From positions 1 to 27,859 of the forward strand of contig DATLCC010000049.1 of the NCBI GenBank assembly GCA_035526585.1: a DNA stretch of 27,859 nt. The letters are read 5' to 3'. The notes under the pieces were generated by a model. That model was not told the origin of the DNA, made no database searches, and was given only the letters and a program-made list of their open reading frames with translations. A program made the translations under genes and the position numbers. Source of the stretch: JAJPHT01 sp035526585 (GTDB lineage: Archaea; Thermoplasmatota; SW-10-69-26; JACQPN01; JAJPHT01). Of the stretch, positions 14,096 through 25,864 are shown piece by piece (position 1 is the first letter of the stretch; each line of letters starts with the position of its first letter).

Positions 14096-14791
14096 TCACC
14101 AGCTTCGCTTGATCTTCTCGTAGGCGGCGTTGATCTCCTTCATCTTCTTGTCCGCCACATCGCGGAATTCGGGGGCGAGGTGGCCGACCTTGTCGGGGTG
14201 GTATTGTTGCGCGCGTGAGCGGTAGGCCGCGCGGACGGCCTCGGGCGCGGCTTCGGGGGCGAGGCCGAGGGCAGCGTACGCGAGCGCGAGGGCGTTGGGC
14301 TTGGGGGACTGTGGGCGCGGGCGGGGCTTGGGCGCGCCGCCGGGTGCCGGGCCAGGCGGGACGACGCGTGGCGCCACGTGGGCCCCACCTGGCGCTGCCT
14401 GGACCGGGACGCGGACGGTGGCGGCCGCGGTGGGAGGCGCCTGCGGGCGATGGCCCGTGCGGAACGGGGCGTGCGCGGCAGGCGCCACCTCCCGCGCGAA
14501 GCGCGGGCGCCAGTTCCATGGGAGCAGATCGCGCCAACGCGCCGCCTGTTGCGGGCACATCCAGCCGTGCCGTTCGCGGCGCGCGTCGGATCCGCACGAG
14601 GGGCAGCGCGGGTCGTAGTGGCGGCAGCGCGCGCATTGGACGAGGTGGTCGACGATCTGCTTGCCTTGCGTCTGGCGGACGATCGTCGCGAGCTGCCCTT
14701 CGCTCCCCGCGACGAGAAGGTGCTCCTGGTCGCGGTGGCGCCGCGCGAGCGCGCGGGCTCCCTCGCAGGCGGGATCGAGCCTCGCGTCCAT
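14096..14791 (-). CDS. zinc-ribbon and J-domain protein
   Basis: Two-domain protein, 231 aa. The N-terminal part has a Cys cluster typical of a zinc ribbon (C53-x2-C56, C63-x2-C66, with another Cys at 79). A Pro/Arg/Ala-rich linker (about 100-165) contains the translation of family II array 3. The C-terminal J domain (about 167-231) carries HPD at 198-200 and ends KEINAAYEKIKRSW. J domains stimulate DnaK-type ATPases, but no DnaJ Gly/Phe region or substrate domain is present, so this is a class C-type J protein rather than DnaJ. No dnaK is nearby. The partner and the role of the ribbon are unknown. Confidence 0.82.
   Translation of the reverse strand: MDARLDPACEGARALARRHRDQEHLLVAGSEGQLATIVRQTQGKQIVDHLVQCARCRHYDPRCPSCGSDARRERHGWMCPQQAARWRDLLPWNWRPRFAREVAPAAHAPFRTGHRPQAPPTAAATVRVPVQAAPGGAHVAPRVVPPGPAPGGAPKPRPRPQSPKPNALALAYAALGLAPEAAPEAVRAAYRSRAQQYHPDKVGHLAPEFRDVADKKMKEINAAYEKIKRSW
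14349..14402. repeat. Family II array, locus 3, inside the J-protein gene
   Basis: Units GGGCCAGGCGG, GACGACGCGTGG, CGCCACGTGG, GCCCCACCTGG and CGCTGCCTGG. They total 54 bp, a multiple of three, so the reading frame of the linker is kept. Strong match to locus 2. Confidence 0.75.
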
Positions 14792-14817
14792 GTCGCCCTG
14801 GGGCTCTGCGCGAGGAG

Positions 14818-15819
14818 CTATTTGAGGCTCGCCACGACGTGCGCCGTGAACGCCTCGGTGGACAGCCTGCCCCCGGCATCAGGGGTCCGCCCCTCGCGCA
14901 GCGCGGCGCGCACGGCATCTTCGACCTGGCGGCTCCCGTTCGCGAAGCCGAGGTGCTCCAGCATCATGGCCGCGCTGAGGATCGCGCCGCACGGGTTCGC
15001 GACGCCCTTCCCCGCGATGTCGGGTGCGCTGCCATGCACGGGCTCGAACAGCGCCCCTCTGGGTCCAAAGGATCCCGACGGCGCGAAGCCGAGGCCACCG
15101 ACGAGGCCCGCCATCTCGTCGGAGATGACGTCCCCGTAGAGGTTCATCGTCACGATCGTGTCGAACTGCTGCGGCTTCAGCACGAGCTGCATCGCGCCGT
15201 TGTCCAACAGCATTTCTTTCGCGACGAGTCCCGGCCCGTAGGCGCGGCTCACATCGCGGTACGTGGAGAGGAACAGTCCGTCGCTCTTGCGCAGCACGTT
15301 CGCCTTGTGGAAGCAGTGGAGCTGCTTGCGTTCGTGTCTCTTCGCCCATTCGAAGGCGAATCGGATGACGCGCTCGCTGCCGTTGCGCGTGATGCGCCGA
15401 TGGGTCGTGACGCCATCGGCGTCTTCGGTCTCGGGCGCGTTGTAGAGGCCTTCGCTGTTCTCTCGTACGAGCACGAGGTCGAGGCCGGGGATCAGGCACG
15501 GTTGGCCAAGATCGCGCGCGGGGCGCACGTTCGCGTATGCATCGAGCTCGTTGCGGAGGCCGAGGATGACGCTCTTGTAGTGGGGATCTTCGCTCGCGAG
15601 GGGCGAGGTGATCGCGCCGAAGAGGACCGCGTCGGCGTCGCGCACCACCTCGAGCGTGACCTCGGGAAGGTATTCGCCGGTCTCCTTCCTGCACGCAAGG
15701 CCGGCGTCGACATGGATGAGCTCGAGATCGGCATCGACGTGGTCGAGCACGTCGAGCGCGGCCTCGATGACCTCTGGCCCGATGCCATCCCCGCGGATGA
15801 CCGCGATCGACTTCGTCAT
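14818..15819 (-). CDS. isopropylmalate/homoisocitrate-type decarboxylating dehydrogenase
   Basis: NAD-dependent beta-decarboxylating dehydrogenase, 333 aa, full length. It starts with RGDGIGPEV (9-17) and has LVLVRENSEGLY in the middle. The substrate/metal segment NLYGDVISDEMAGLVGG and the nucleotide segment EPVHGSAPDIAGKGVANP are also present. The specificity region reads GAITSPLASEDPHYKSV then LRNELDAYANVRP. This TSP pattern is closer to homoisocitrate/isocitrate-type members than to classical LeuB, which has ExxLLxxR there. The ATG overlaps the stop of the dehydratase small subunit by 4 bp, giving successive steps of a leucine, lysine (aminoadipate) or 2-oxoacid elongation route. No large subunit is in the window. 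Confidence 0.88.
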   Translation of the reverse strand: MTKSIAVIRGDGIGPEVIEAALDVLDHVDADLELIHVDAGLACRKETGEYLPEVTLEVVRDADAVLFGAITSPLASEDPHYKSVILGLRNELDAYANVRPARDLGQPCLIPGLDLVLVRENSEGLYNAPETEDADGVTTHRRITRNGSERVIRFAFEWAKRHERKQLHCFHKANVLRKSDGLFLSTYRDVSRAYGPGLVAKEMLLDNGAMQLVLKPQQFDTIVTMNLYGDVISDEMAGLVGGLGFAPSGSFGPRGALFEPVHGSAPDIAGKGVANPCGAILSAAMMLEHLGFANGSRQVEDAVRAALREGRTPDAGGRLSTEAFTAHVVASLK

Positions 15820-16298
15820 TTCTGCTCCCTGCCGAACTTTTTCTTCATGTGTTCCACGAGGCCTCCGTCGGCGATGATGCCCCGGGCGATCTCGGGGAGC
15901 GGTTTGGCTTGCCAGGTCTTGCCCGTGGCGGGCTCGCGGATGAGGCCGGTCGCGGCGTCGGCTTCAAGGTCCGCGCCGTCGGCGCACTCGACGTCGGCTT
16001 CGAGGACGGGGAGCGCGAGGTTGACGGCGTTGCGATAGAAGATGCCGGCGAAGGTTGGGGCGATGACGCACTGGATGCCGGCTTGTTTGATCGCCATGAC
16101 GGCTTGCTCGCGGGAGCTGCCGCAGCCGAAGTTGCGGCCGGCGACGACGAAGGCGCTCTGCCGCGCGCGGCCGGGCAGGGCCACGTCCTCCCCTTCGAAG
16201 ACGTGTTCGCCCAGGTGCTCCCAGTCCTGCATGAAGCGCGCGGGGATGATGCGGTCCGTGTCCATGTTGGGGCCCAATCGGAGGACCTTGCCGCGCAT
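15816..16298 (-). CDS. isopropylmalate/homoaconitate dehydratase small subunit (LeuD-type)
   Basis: Small (swivel) subunit of an archaeal 3-isopropylmalate dehydratase or homoaconitase, 160 aa, the normal length. NMDTDRIIPARFM (11-23) carries the substrate-specificity loop, and GRNFGCGSSREQA (about 54-66) is the family signature. It partners with a large [4Fe-4S] subunit encoded elsewhere. The loop here reads RFMQDW, and I cannot assign it with confidence to either substrate. The gene is the first of a two-gene leftward operon with the decarboxylating dehydrogenase. No clear Shine-Dalgarno or TATA element is seen upstream of the ATG at 16298. Confidence 0.9.
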   Translation of the reverse strand: MRGKVLRLGPNMDTDRIIPARFMQDWEHLGEHVFEGEDVALPGRARQSAFVVAGRNFGCGSSREQAVMAIKQAGIQCVIAPTFAGIFYRNAVNLALPVLEADVECADGADLEADAATGLIREPATGKTWQAKPLPEIARGIIADGGLVEHMKKKFGREQK

Positions 16299-16391
16299 GG
16301 TCGGTCGACACGGCTTCCCCTTCTTGAGGTTTCACTCAGGCCTCCGCAAGCGCGGCTCGACCCGCAACATCCAATATCCCCGGCGTCGCAC

Positions 16392-16396
16392 GGAGG
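16392..16396 (+). promoter_or_regulatory. Shine-Dalgarno site of the isomerase-like gene
   Basis: GGAGG with 6 nt to the ATG at 16403, within GGAGGGAGG. An AT-rich AATATC at 16373-16378 lies about 27 nt upstream of the ATG and could be a TATA element. If it is, the mRNA would start too late to include the Shine-Dalgarno site, so one of the two is not used. Confidence 0.45.
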
Positions 16397-16402
16397 GAGG
16401 AC

Positions 16403-17281
16403 ATGGACGAGGGCATCGTCAGAGCCGCCGAGGAGATCCGTTCGATGCGCGTGCGCGGGGCGGCGAAGATCGGCCGCTACGCGGCGCAGGCGTTGGGCCG
16501 GCTCGCGTGGGACGGCTCGGACGCGCAGCTTGACGCCGCCGCGGCCGCGCTCGTCGCGGCGCGCCCAAGCGCCGTCTCGCTCCCGAACGCGGTCGCGTTC
16601 GTCGTGCGCGAGGCGAAGCGGGGCCCGCGCCCCGGCTCCCTTGCGGCGTCAGCGGCGGAGTTCGAGCGGCGCGCGACGACCGCGCTCGCACAGATCGGGC
16701 GACACGGGGCCCCGCTCGTGGAGGAGGCGCGGACCGTGATGACGATCTGCAACTCCCAGGGGGCGCTCACGCCGCTCTTCGAGGCGAAGCGCGCGGGCCG
16801 GCGCTTCAGCGTCATCGCGCTCGAGACGCGCCCCTGGCGGCAGGGCCTTCTCACGGTCGCCCAGCTCGCGAAGGAAGGCGTCGACGCGAGCCTCGCCGTC
16901 GATAGCGCGGCGTGGTCGCTCCTGCCCGAGTGCGCGCTCGTGCTCACGGGCGCCGACAGCATCGCCCGCAACGGCGACGTCATCAACAAGGTCGGCACGG
17001 GCGCGCTCGCCGTGCTCGCGCGGGAACGGGGAGTGCCGGTCTATGTGTGCGCGGAGACGTTCAAGCTCCATCCCAAGGCCGCGACGGGCGCGGACGTGCC
17101 CATCGAGGAGCGCGAGGTCGCCGAGGTCGTCGCGAAGGGGGAGATCCCCGACGCCGTGCGCGTGCGCAACCCCGTGTTCGACGTCACCTCGCACGACCTC
17201 ATCCGAGGCTACGTGACGGAGCTTGGCGTGCTTTCGCGCGACGAGCTGCTCCAGCGCGCGCGCGAGCTGTGGGGTTGGTAA
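16403..17281 (+). CDS. ribose-1,5-bisphosphate isomerase-like protein (eIF2B-alpha family)
   Basis: Member of the eIF2B/ribose-1,5-bisphosphate isomerase/methylthioribose-phosphate isomerase family, 292 aa. RGAAKIG (18-24), MTICNSQGALTP (113-124, Cys116), ALETRPWRQG (139-148), TGADSIARNGDVINKVGT (182-199, Asp185), CAETFKLHP (216-224) and the terminal GW all resemble archaeal R15P isomerase. The Cys-to-Asp spacing of 69 matches the catalytic pair as I recall it for the Thermococcus enzyme (133 and 202). That enzyme converts ribose 1,5-bisphosphate to ribulose 1,5-bisphosphate in AMP degradation with AMP phosphorylase and form III RuBisCO, neither of which is in the window. A non-catalytic eIF2B-like role remains possible. 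Family I copy E follows the stop. Confidence 0.85.
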   Translation: MDEGIVRAAEEIRSMRVRGAAKIGRYAAQALGRLAWDGSDAQLDAAAAALVAARPSAVSLPNAVAFVVREAKRGPRPGSLAASAAEFERRATTALAQIGRHGAPLVEEARTVMTICNSQGALTPLFEAKRAGRRFSVIALETRPWRQGLLTVAQLAKEGVDASLAVDSAAWSLLPECALVLTGADSIARNGDVINKVGTGALAVLARERGVPVYVCAETFKLHPKAATGADVPIEEREVAEVVAKGEIPDAVRVRNPVFDVTSHDLIRGYVTELGVLSRDELLQRARELWGW

Positions 17282-17304
17282 AGCAGGCAGCAGAACCCTT
17301 GCCC

Positions 17305-17360
17305 GGGCCGAAATTCTTCTGCGGAACCATTTCGGGCCCCGGCAAAGGATGGGGGTGACG
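17305..17360 (+). repeat. Family I hairpin-plus-tail element, copy E (imperfect)
   Basis: Outer arms GGGCCGAAAT / ATTTCGGGCCC and inner TTC / GAA around loop TGCG (17305-17339), with two central mismatches and one bulge. The tail GGCAAAGGATGGGGGTGACG is at 17341-17360 with one extra A, then GGGTTGG. It starts 23 bp after the isomerase-like stop in sense orientation. It has no partner; gyrA converges from the right. Confidence 0.85.
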
Positions 17361-17514
17361 GGGTTGGCTTTCTGCAGCATCCGCCCAGCCCAGGATGGGC
17401 GCACCGCGAGGGGCGAGGAATGCTCCAGCGATCGCACGCCACCGAGATGCGCACCTGATCTCTATCCTGGACGAGGACGTCGCAGAGGGTCTCGACGTCC
17501 CATCCCGGCGCCCC

Positions 17515-20124
<2,610 letters not shown>

Positions 20125-20201
20125 GAGATTCCCCTTTCCTTCGCTTGTCGAGTGTGATATCGTTGTCCTTCACAGACTCGCCCTGCTGGCGAGTTTGCGG
20201 G

Positions 20202-22184
<1,983 letters not shown>

Positions 22185-22214
22185 GAAGATCAAGAGGAAC
22201 GAGGGGCGCCAGCC

Positions 22215-22223
22215 AATATAAAG
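22215..22223 (-). promoter_or_regulatory. TATA box of the gyrB-gyrA operon
   Basis: CTTTATATT on the minus strand, the best TATA match in the window. Its centre is about 26 nt from TTG 22193 and 35 nt from TTG 22184, so the mRNA has no leader or one of under 10 nt. Confidence 0.75.
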
Positions 22224-22226
22224 CCT

Positions 22227-22264
22227 CGCGCGCGTGCGCGCGCGTAGGGAAAAATCCGGATTTT
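22227..22264. promoter_or_regulatory. alternating CG tract and AAAATCCGGATTTT palindrome upstream of gyrB
   Basis: Positions 22227-22246 are 20 bp of strictly alternating pyrimidine-purine, mostly CG with two T-containing steps, directly upstream of the gyrB TATA. A perfect 14-bp palindrome AAAATCCGGATTTT follows at 22251-22264. The first could flip to Z-DNA under negative supercoiling; the second could be a protein-binding dyad. Function is inference. Confidence 0.5.
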
Positions 22265-22382
22265 CGCCCCGGGAAGGCCCTTGGCAGGCGTTCTGCGGCC
22301 GGAACGGCACGAAGGGGGTCGTCCGGACACCCCGGAGTCGTTCTCGGGCCTGCAGTGGAAGCGACCCCCTCGTCGTCGGGAG

Positions 22383-22389
22383 TATATAA
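22383..22389 (+). promoter_or_regulatory. TATA box of nob1
   Basis: TATATAA, centre about 26 nt upstream of base 22412. This predicts a transcript starting about 10 nt before the ATG at 22422 and after the ATG at 22404, so it decides the start. Confidence 0.7.
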
Positions 22390-22421
22390 GATGCGCGAAT
22401 CCGATGCGCGCGGGACCCCCC

Positions 22422-22913
22422 ATGGCGCGCCCCCTGGTCCTCGACACGAGCGCGCTCCTTGCCGGCCGACCCCTGGGCCCCGGGGAAGCGACGCTCATCC
22501 CGAGCGCCGTGCTGGAGGAGCTGCGCCCCGGCGGTCGCGACCGGCGCCACCTGGACATGCTGGTCGCGGCCGGAGCGCGCGTCGTCGAGGCCGCGCCGGC
22601 GGATCGCGCGCGGGTGGTCGAGGCCGGGAAGGCGGGCGGCGACGGCTCGCGCCTCTCCGCGGCCGACATCGACGTGCTCGCGGTGGCGCTGGAGGTGGAC
22701 GGCGAGATCGTCACGGACGATTACACGGTGCTGAACCTGGCGCGCCGGCTGTCGATCCCGGCCCGCACCATCCAGACGAAGGGCATCACGCAGACGTACC
22801 GTTTCGTGCCGCGCTGCATGGGCTGCGGGCGCTTCCTCGACAAGGAGTATCCCGATTGCCCGGTCTGCGGCTCGCCCGTGAAGATGGTGAAGGATCGCGG
22901 CGCGCCGCGATGA
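22422..22913 (+). CDS. nob1: Nob1-type PIN-domain ribosomal RNA endonuclease
   Basis: Endonuclease that matures the 3' end of small-subunit rRNA (D site), 163 aa. PIN domain with acidic metal ligands: LDTS (Asp8), LEEL (Glu33), SAADIDVLA (Asp82/Asp84) and VTDDYTV (Asp99/Asp100). A zinc ribbon follows (C132-x2-C135, C146-x2-C149), which is the archaeal Nob1 architecture. The upstream frame back to 22281 contains the promoter and is not translated by this reasoning. The stop TGA abuts the stop of the convergent DUF72 gene. Confidence 0.92.
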   Translation: MARPLVLDTSALLAGRPLGPGEATLIPSAVLEELRPGGRDRRHLDMLVAAGARVVEAAPADRARVVEAGKAGGDGSRLSAADIDVLAVALEVDGEIVTDDYTVLNLARRLSIPARTIQTKGITQTYRFVPRCMGCGRFLDKEYPDCPVCGSPVKMVKDRGAPR

Positions 22914-23831
22914 TCACGCCTCGACGCGCGCGCCTGCGTCGCTCGGGTGCGACACCTCCGCGCGCCCGCCCGCGAGCTCGCGGAAGGCGGCGGCGTTGCG
23001 AGGGCCGTGCCCGCGCTCGTCGTTGTTGAAGTACGTGTAGACCTCGAAGCCGCGCTCCATCCACTCGCGCGCCTGCATCGCCCACTGGAAGAGCGTCGCC
23101 ACGTCGTACGAGCCGCGATAGCGGCCGCTCGGGCCGTGGAGACGCAGGTAGACGAAGGGGGCGGTCTCCACGAGCGGCGTGCCCTTCTTGTTGTAGTCGT
23201 GGACGACGAACGCGCGCTCGTGCTGCGCGAGGAGAAGGTAGACGTCGCGCTCGTACCAGCTCCGGTGGCGCAGCTCGAAGGCGCAACGCACGTCGCGAGG
23301 GAGCAGGTCGAGGAACGCCGCGAGCTGCGGGAGCGCGTCGGCCTTGAAGCTTGGCGGGAACTGGAAGAGGAGCACGTCGAGCTTCCCGCGCAGCTCGCGC
23401 GCGTGGAGCAGGAGCTGCGCGAGGTCCTCCTCGACGTCGACGAGGCGCTTCTCGTGCGTGATCGCGCCCGGCGCCTTGACGGTGAAGCGGAACCCGGGCG
23501 GCGTGGCGTCGCGCCACTTCGCGAACGTCGCTTGTGCGGGCAGGCGGTAGTACGTGCAATTGACCTCGATCGTCGGCAGCCTGCGGGCGTACCACGCGAG
23601 ATACTGGGGTGTCGGGCAGCTCGCGGGATAGAAGCGGCCTTTCCAGTGGGGGTAGGCCCAGCCGGAGGTGCCGATGCGCAGCTGCTGGGACGGCGGCCAC
23701 GCGTCGCGCTCGGGGTAATCCTCCTCGTCCGCCCCCGGCCCGCTCTGCGGCCAACCGTACAGGTTGAACCGGCGGATCGTCCGGGCGCTGCGCTCGCGCG
23801 GCACGTGCCCTCCGATGCCGAGGCCCGCCAC
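22914..23831 (-). CDS. DUF72 (YecE-like) TIM-barrel protein
   Basis: Conserved DUF72 family, 305 aa, function not established; the fold is a TIM barrel. Typical family blocks: LRIGTSGWAYPHWKGRFYP at about residue 51, YARRLPTIEVNCTYYRLP, WRDATPPGFRFTVKAP, LLFQFPPSF, FELRHRSWY, YLRLHGP and a C-terminal VYTYFNND. About 50 residues precede the usual family start, so the GTG at 23831 could be too far upstream. The stop codon is immediately adjacent to that of nob1. Confidence 0.85.
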   Translation of the reverse strand: MAGLGIGGHVPRERSARTIRRFNLYGWPQSGPGADEEDYPERDAWPPSQQLRIGTSGWAYPHWKGRFYPASCPTPQYLAWYARRLPTIEVNCTYYRLPAQATFAKWRDATPPGFRFTVKAPGAITHEKRLVDVEEDLAQLLLHARELRGKLDVLLFQFPPSFKADALPQLAAFLDLLPRDVRCAFELRHRSWYERDVYLLLAQHERAFVVHDYNKKGTPLVETAPFVYLRLHGPSGRYRGSYDVATLFQWAMQAREWMERGFEVYTYFNNDERGHGPRNAAAFRELAGGRAEVSHPSDAGARVEA

Positions 23832-23880
23832 CTATGTTCCGGCCGATGCATCGAAGCCCCGCCAAGACCGAGGTCGGAGC

Positions 23881-24108
23881 ATGGAGACGGAGAAGAAGGA
23901 TCCTCGCATGATCCCGCGCGAGAAGGACGACGATGCGCTCAGCCCGCTTGGCCGAGGCGCGGATCCCGGAACGAGCGTCGAAGGCGGGCCCATCCAGGCA
24001 AGTGGCCCGGGAGGGCTCCACGGCGCGCAGACGCCGCGCGCCAAGGGCGGCCCCGAAGGGATGCTCCACCGCGAGAACGAGGACGCCGTGCAGAGCGCGC
24101 GCGACTAG
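23881..24108 (+). CDS. small disordered hydrophilic protein (75 aa)
   Basis: Not recognised. The product is highly charged and Gly/Pro-rich with no hydrophobic core (METEKKDPRMIPREKDDD, then SVEGGPIQASGPGG), so it is probably disordered. A GAGGT Shine-Dalgarno-like site at 23870-23874 sits 6 nt before the ATG. The frame continues upstream to 23764 but would overlap the DUF72 start region. It precedes the aldehyde dehydrogenase, which has its own TATA, so the two are probably separate units. Confidence 0.5.
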   Translation: METEKKDPRMIPREKDDDALSPLGRGADPGTSVEGGPIQASGPGGLHGAQTPRAKGGPEGMLHRENEDAVQSARD

Positions 24109-24130
24109 CGGCGCCCGCGGGGCCGCATCC

Positions 24131-24137
24131 CTTTAAG
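24131..24137 (+). promoter_or_regulatory. TATA-like box of the aldehyde dehydrogenase gene
   Basis: CTTTAAG, centre 27 nt before the ATG at 24161, predicting a leaderless mRNA; no Shine-Dalgarno site is seen between. Confidence 0.6.
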
Positions 24138-24160
24138 CGGAGCGCCCCCATCGGCGAGGC

Positions 24161-25600
24161 ATGCAGCCCGAGAAGATGTACATCGACGGCCAGTGGGTCG
24201 ACGCGTCCGACGGCAAGACGCGCGAGGACGTGAACCCCTTCGACCAGAGCGTCGTCGCGACCATCCCCCTCGCGACGGAGGAGGACGCCCGCCGCGCGCT
24301 CGCCGCGGCGGATCGCGCCTTCCGCGACTGGAGCCGCACCGACCCCGCCGAGCGCGGTCGCATCCTGCGCAAGGTCGCAGCGCTCATCGTCGAGCGCGTG
24401 GACGAGATCGCGAAGACCGAGTCGCTCGACAACGGCAAGCCGCTGCGCGAGGCGAAGGGCGACGTCCTCTTCGCCGCGCAGACGTTCGACTATTACGCCG
24501 GCCTCGCGGACAAGGTCGAAGGCACCGTCATCCCCGTGCCCGGGCCCCGCTTCAACTACACGCGCCGCGAGCCGTTGGGCGTCACGGTCCACATCATCCC
24601 GTGGAACTTCCCCTTCCAGCTGGGCTGCCGCAGCGTCGCGCCCGCCCTCGCCGCCGGCAACACGGTCGTCGCGAAGCCGGCCACGGAGACGCCGCGCTCG
24701 TTCCTCCTGCTCGCGAAGTGCATGGCCGACGCGGGCGTGCCGAAGGGCGTCTTCAACGTCGTCACCGGCAGCGGCGCGAAGCTCGGCCCGATCCTCGTGG
24801 GCGCGCCCGAGACGAAGGGCGTCGTCGTCACGGGAAGCGTGCCCACCGGCATGGACGTGCTGAAGGAAGCGGCGCAAAAGATCGTCCCCGTCACGCTGGA
24901 GCTCGGAGGCAAGAGCCCGAACATCGTCTTCCCAGACGCGAACCTCGAGAAGGCCGTGAAGGGCGCGGGCTTCGGGATCTTCATGAACGCGGGCCAGATG
25001 TGCTGGGCGGGATCGCGCCTCCTGGTCCACGAGTCGATCCACGACAAGTTCGTCGAGGACCTGATCAAGTTCGCGAACACGTGGAAGCTGGGCGACCCGC
25101 TCGACAAGGACACGCGCATGGGCCCGATGGTCTCGCTCAAGCACCGCGAGACCGTGCTCAAGTACATCGAGGTCGGGAAGCAAGAGGGCGCGAAGCTCCT
25201 GCTCGACGGGCGCAACCCGGCCGGCGCGCCCGCGAACGGCGCGTTCCTGGGCCCCACGATCTTCACGGACGTGAACGCGAAGATGCGCATCTTCCGCGAG
25301 GAGATCTTCGGCCCCGTCCTCACCGTCACGAAGTTCAGCACGGACGCGGAAGCACTGGAGCTCGCGAACGCCGTCGACTTCGGCCTCTACGCCGGCGTGT
25401 GGACGAAGGACCTCAACCGCGCCCACCGGTTCGCCGCGGAGCTGGAGAGCGGCCAGGTCGCCATCAACGAATACCCGGTCACCTTCCCGCAGACGCCGGT
25501 TGGCGGCTTCAAGCAGAGCGGCATCGGGCACGAGCAAGGGCTCGGCGCGATGCAGTTCTACACGCGCGTCAAGAGCGTCATGGTGAACCTCGGCACCTGA
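24161..25600 (+). CDS. aldehyde dehydrogenase family enzyme
   Basis: NAD(P)-dependent aldehyde dehydrogenase, 479 aa, full length. Catalytic and structural residues are in place: PWNFPF (147-152, Asn149), AKPATETP (171-178), LELGGKSPNIVF (246-257, Glu247), GQMCWAGSR (278-286, Cys281) and EEIFGPVL. The Rossmann Gly motif reads TGSVPTG (224-230) where most relatives have TGSTETG. It most resembles betaine/general aldehyde dehydrogenases; the substrate is unassigned. Family I copy F begins 25 bp after the stop, and an MFS transporter follows, but with its own promoter. Confidence 0.93.
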   Translation: MQPEKMYIDGQWVDASDGKTREDVNPFDQSVVATIPLATEEDARRALAAADRAFRDWSRTDPAERGRILRKVAALIVERVDEIAKTESLDNGKPLREAKGDVLFAAQTFDYYAGLADKVEGTVIPVPGPRFNYTRREPLGVTVHIIPWNFPFQLGCRSVAPALAAGNTVVAKPATETPRSFLLLAKCMADAGVPKGVFNVVTGSGAKLGPILVGAPETKGVVVTGSVPTGMDVLKEAAQKIVPVTLELGGKSPNIVFPDANLEKAVKGAGFGIFMNAGQMCWAGSRLLVHESIHDKFVEDLIKFANTWKLGDPLDKDTRMGPMVSLKHRETVLKYIEVGKQEGAKLLLDGRNPAGAPANGAFLGPTIFTDVNAKMRIFREEIFGPVLTVTKFSTDAEALELANAVDFGLYAGVWTKDLNRAHRFAAELESGQVAINEYPVTFPQTPVGGFKQSGIGHEQGLGAMQFYTRVKSVMVNLGT

Positions 25601-25625
25601 GGGTGCCGCAACATCGGTGCCAGGG

Positions 25626-25683
25626 GCGAAATTTTTCTGCGGAAAAATTTCGCGCCCTCCATTCGGCAAGGATGGGAGTGACG
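25626..25683 (+). repeat. Family I hairpin-plus-tail element, copy F
   Basis: Perfect 12-bp arms GCGAAATTTTTC / GAAAAATTTCGC (25626-25637 and 25642-25653), loop TGCG, spacer GCCCTCCATTC, tail GGCAAGGATGGGAGTGACG (25665-25683), continuing GAGTTGTTT. Sense orientation, 25 bp after the aldehyde dehydrogenase stop. Confidence 0.92.
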
Positions 25684-25760
25684 GAGTTGTTTCTCATGCC
25701 CTGCCCGAGCATGCGCATGAGGCTCGCGCCCGAAAACGAGCGGTGAACCCCATCGGTCGC

Positions 25761-25776
25761 GTAACCAAACGGTTAC
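25761..25776. promoter_or_regulatory. operator-like dyad GTAACC-AAAC-GGTTAC
   Basis: Perfect 6-bp inverted repeat with a 4-bp centre, AT-richer than its surroundings and midway between copies F and G. It could be a regulator site or a small hairpin; 215 bp from the MFS start is far for a classical archaeal operator. Confidence 0.4.
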
Positions 25777-25864
25777 ACATTTGCTCGGCCGCGATCACCC
25801 GCGAAGGGCAGCTGGCGCTGCACTCCAACGCTTCCTGGCCTCGGGAGGCGCACTCGGGCACCAT

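Noticed and set aside
14215..16038. 607-aa plus-strand frame over the J-protein and dehydrogenase genes
   Set aside because: Antisense to three motif-confirmed genes; no recognisable domain.
22281..22421. N-terminal extension of nob1 to 22281
   Set aside because: The extension spans the TATA box at 22383-22389 and precedes the normal PIN-domain start MARPLVLDTS.
22185..22550. N-terminal extension of gyrB to 22550
   Set aside because: Includes the gyrB TATA box and antisense of nob1; GyrB family proteins start close to ETEYGATAIQVLEGL.
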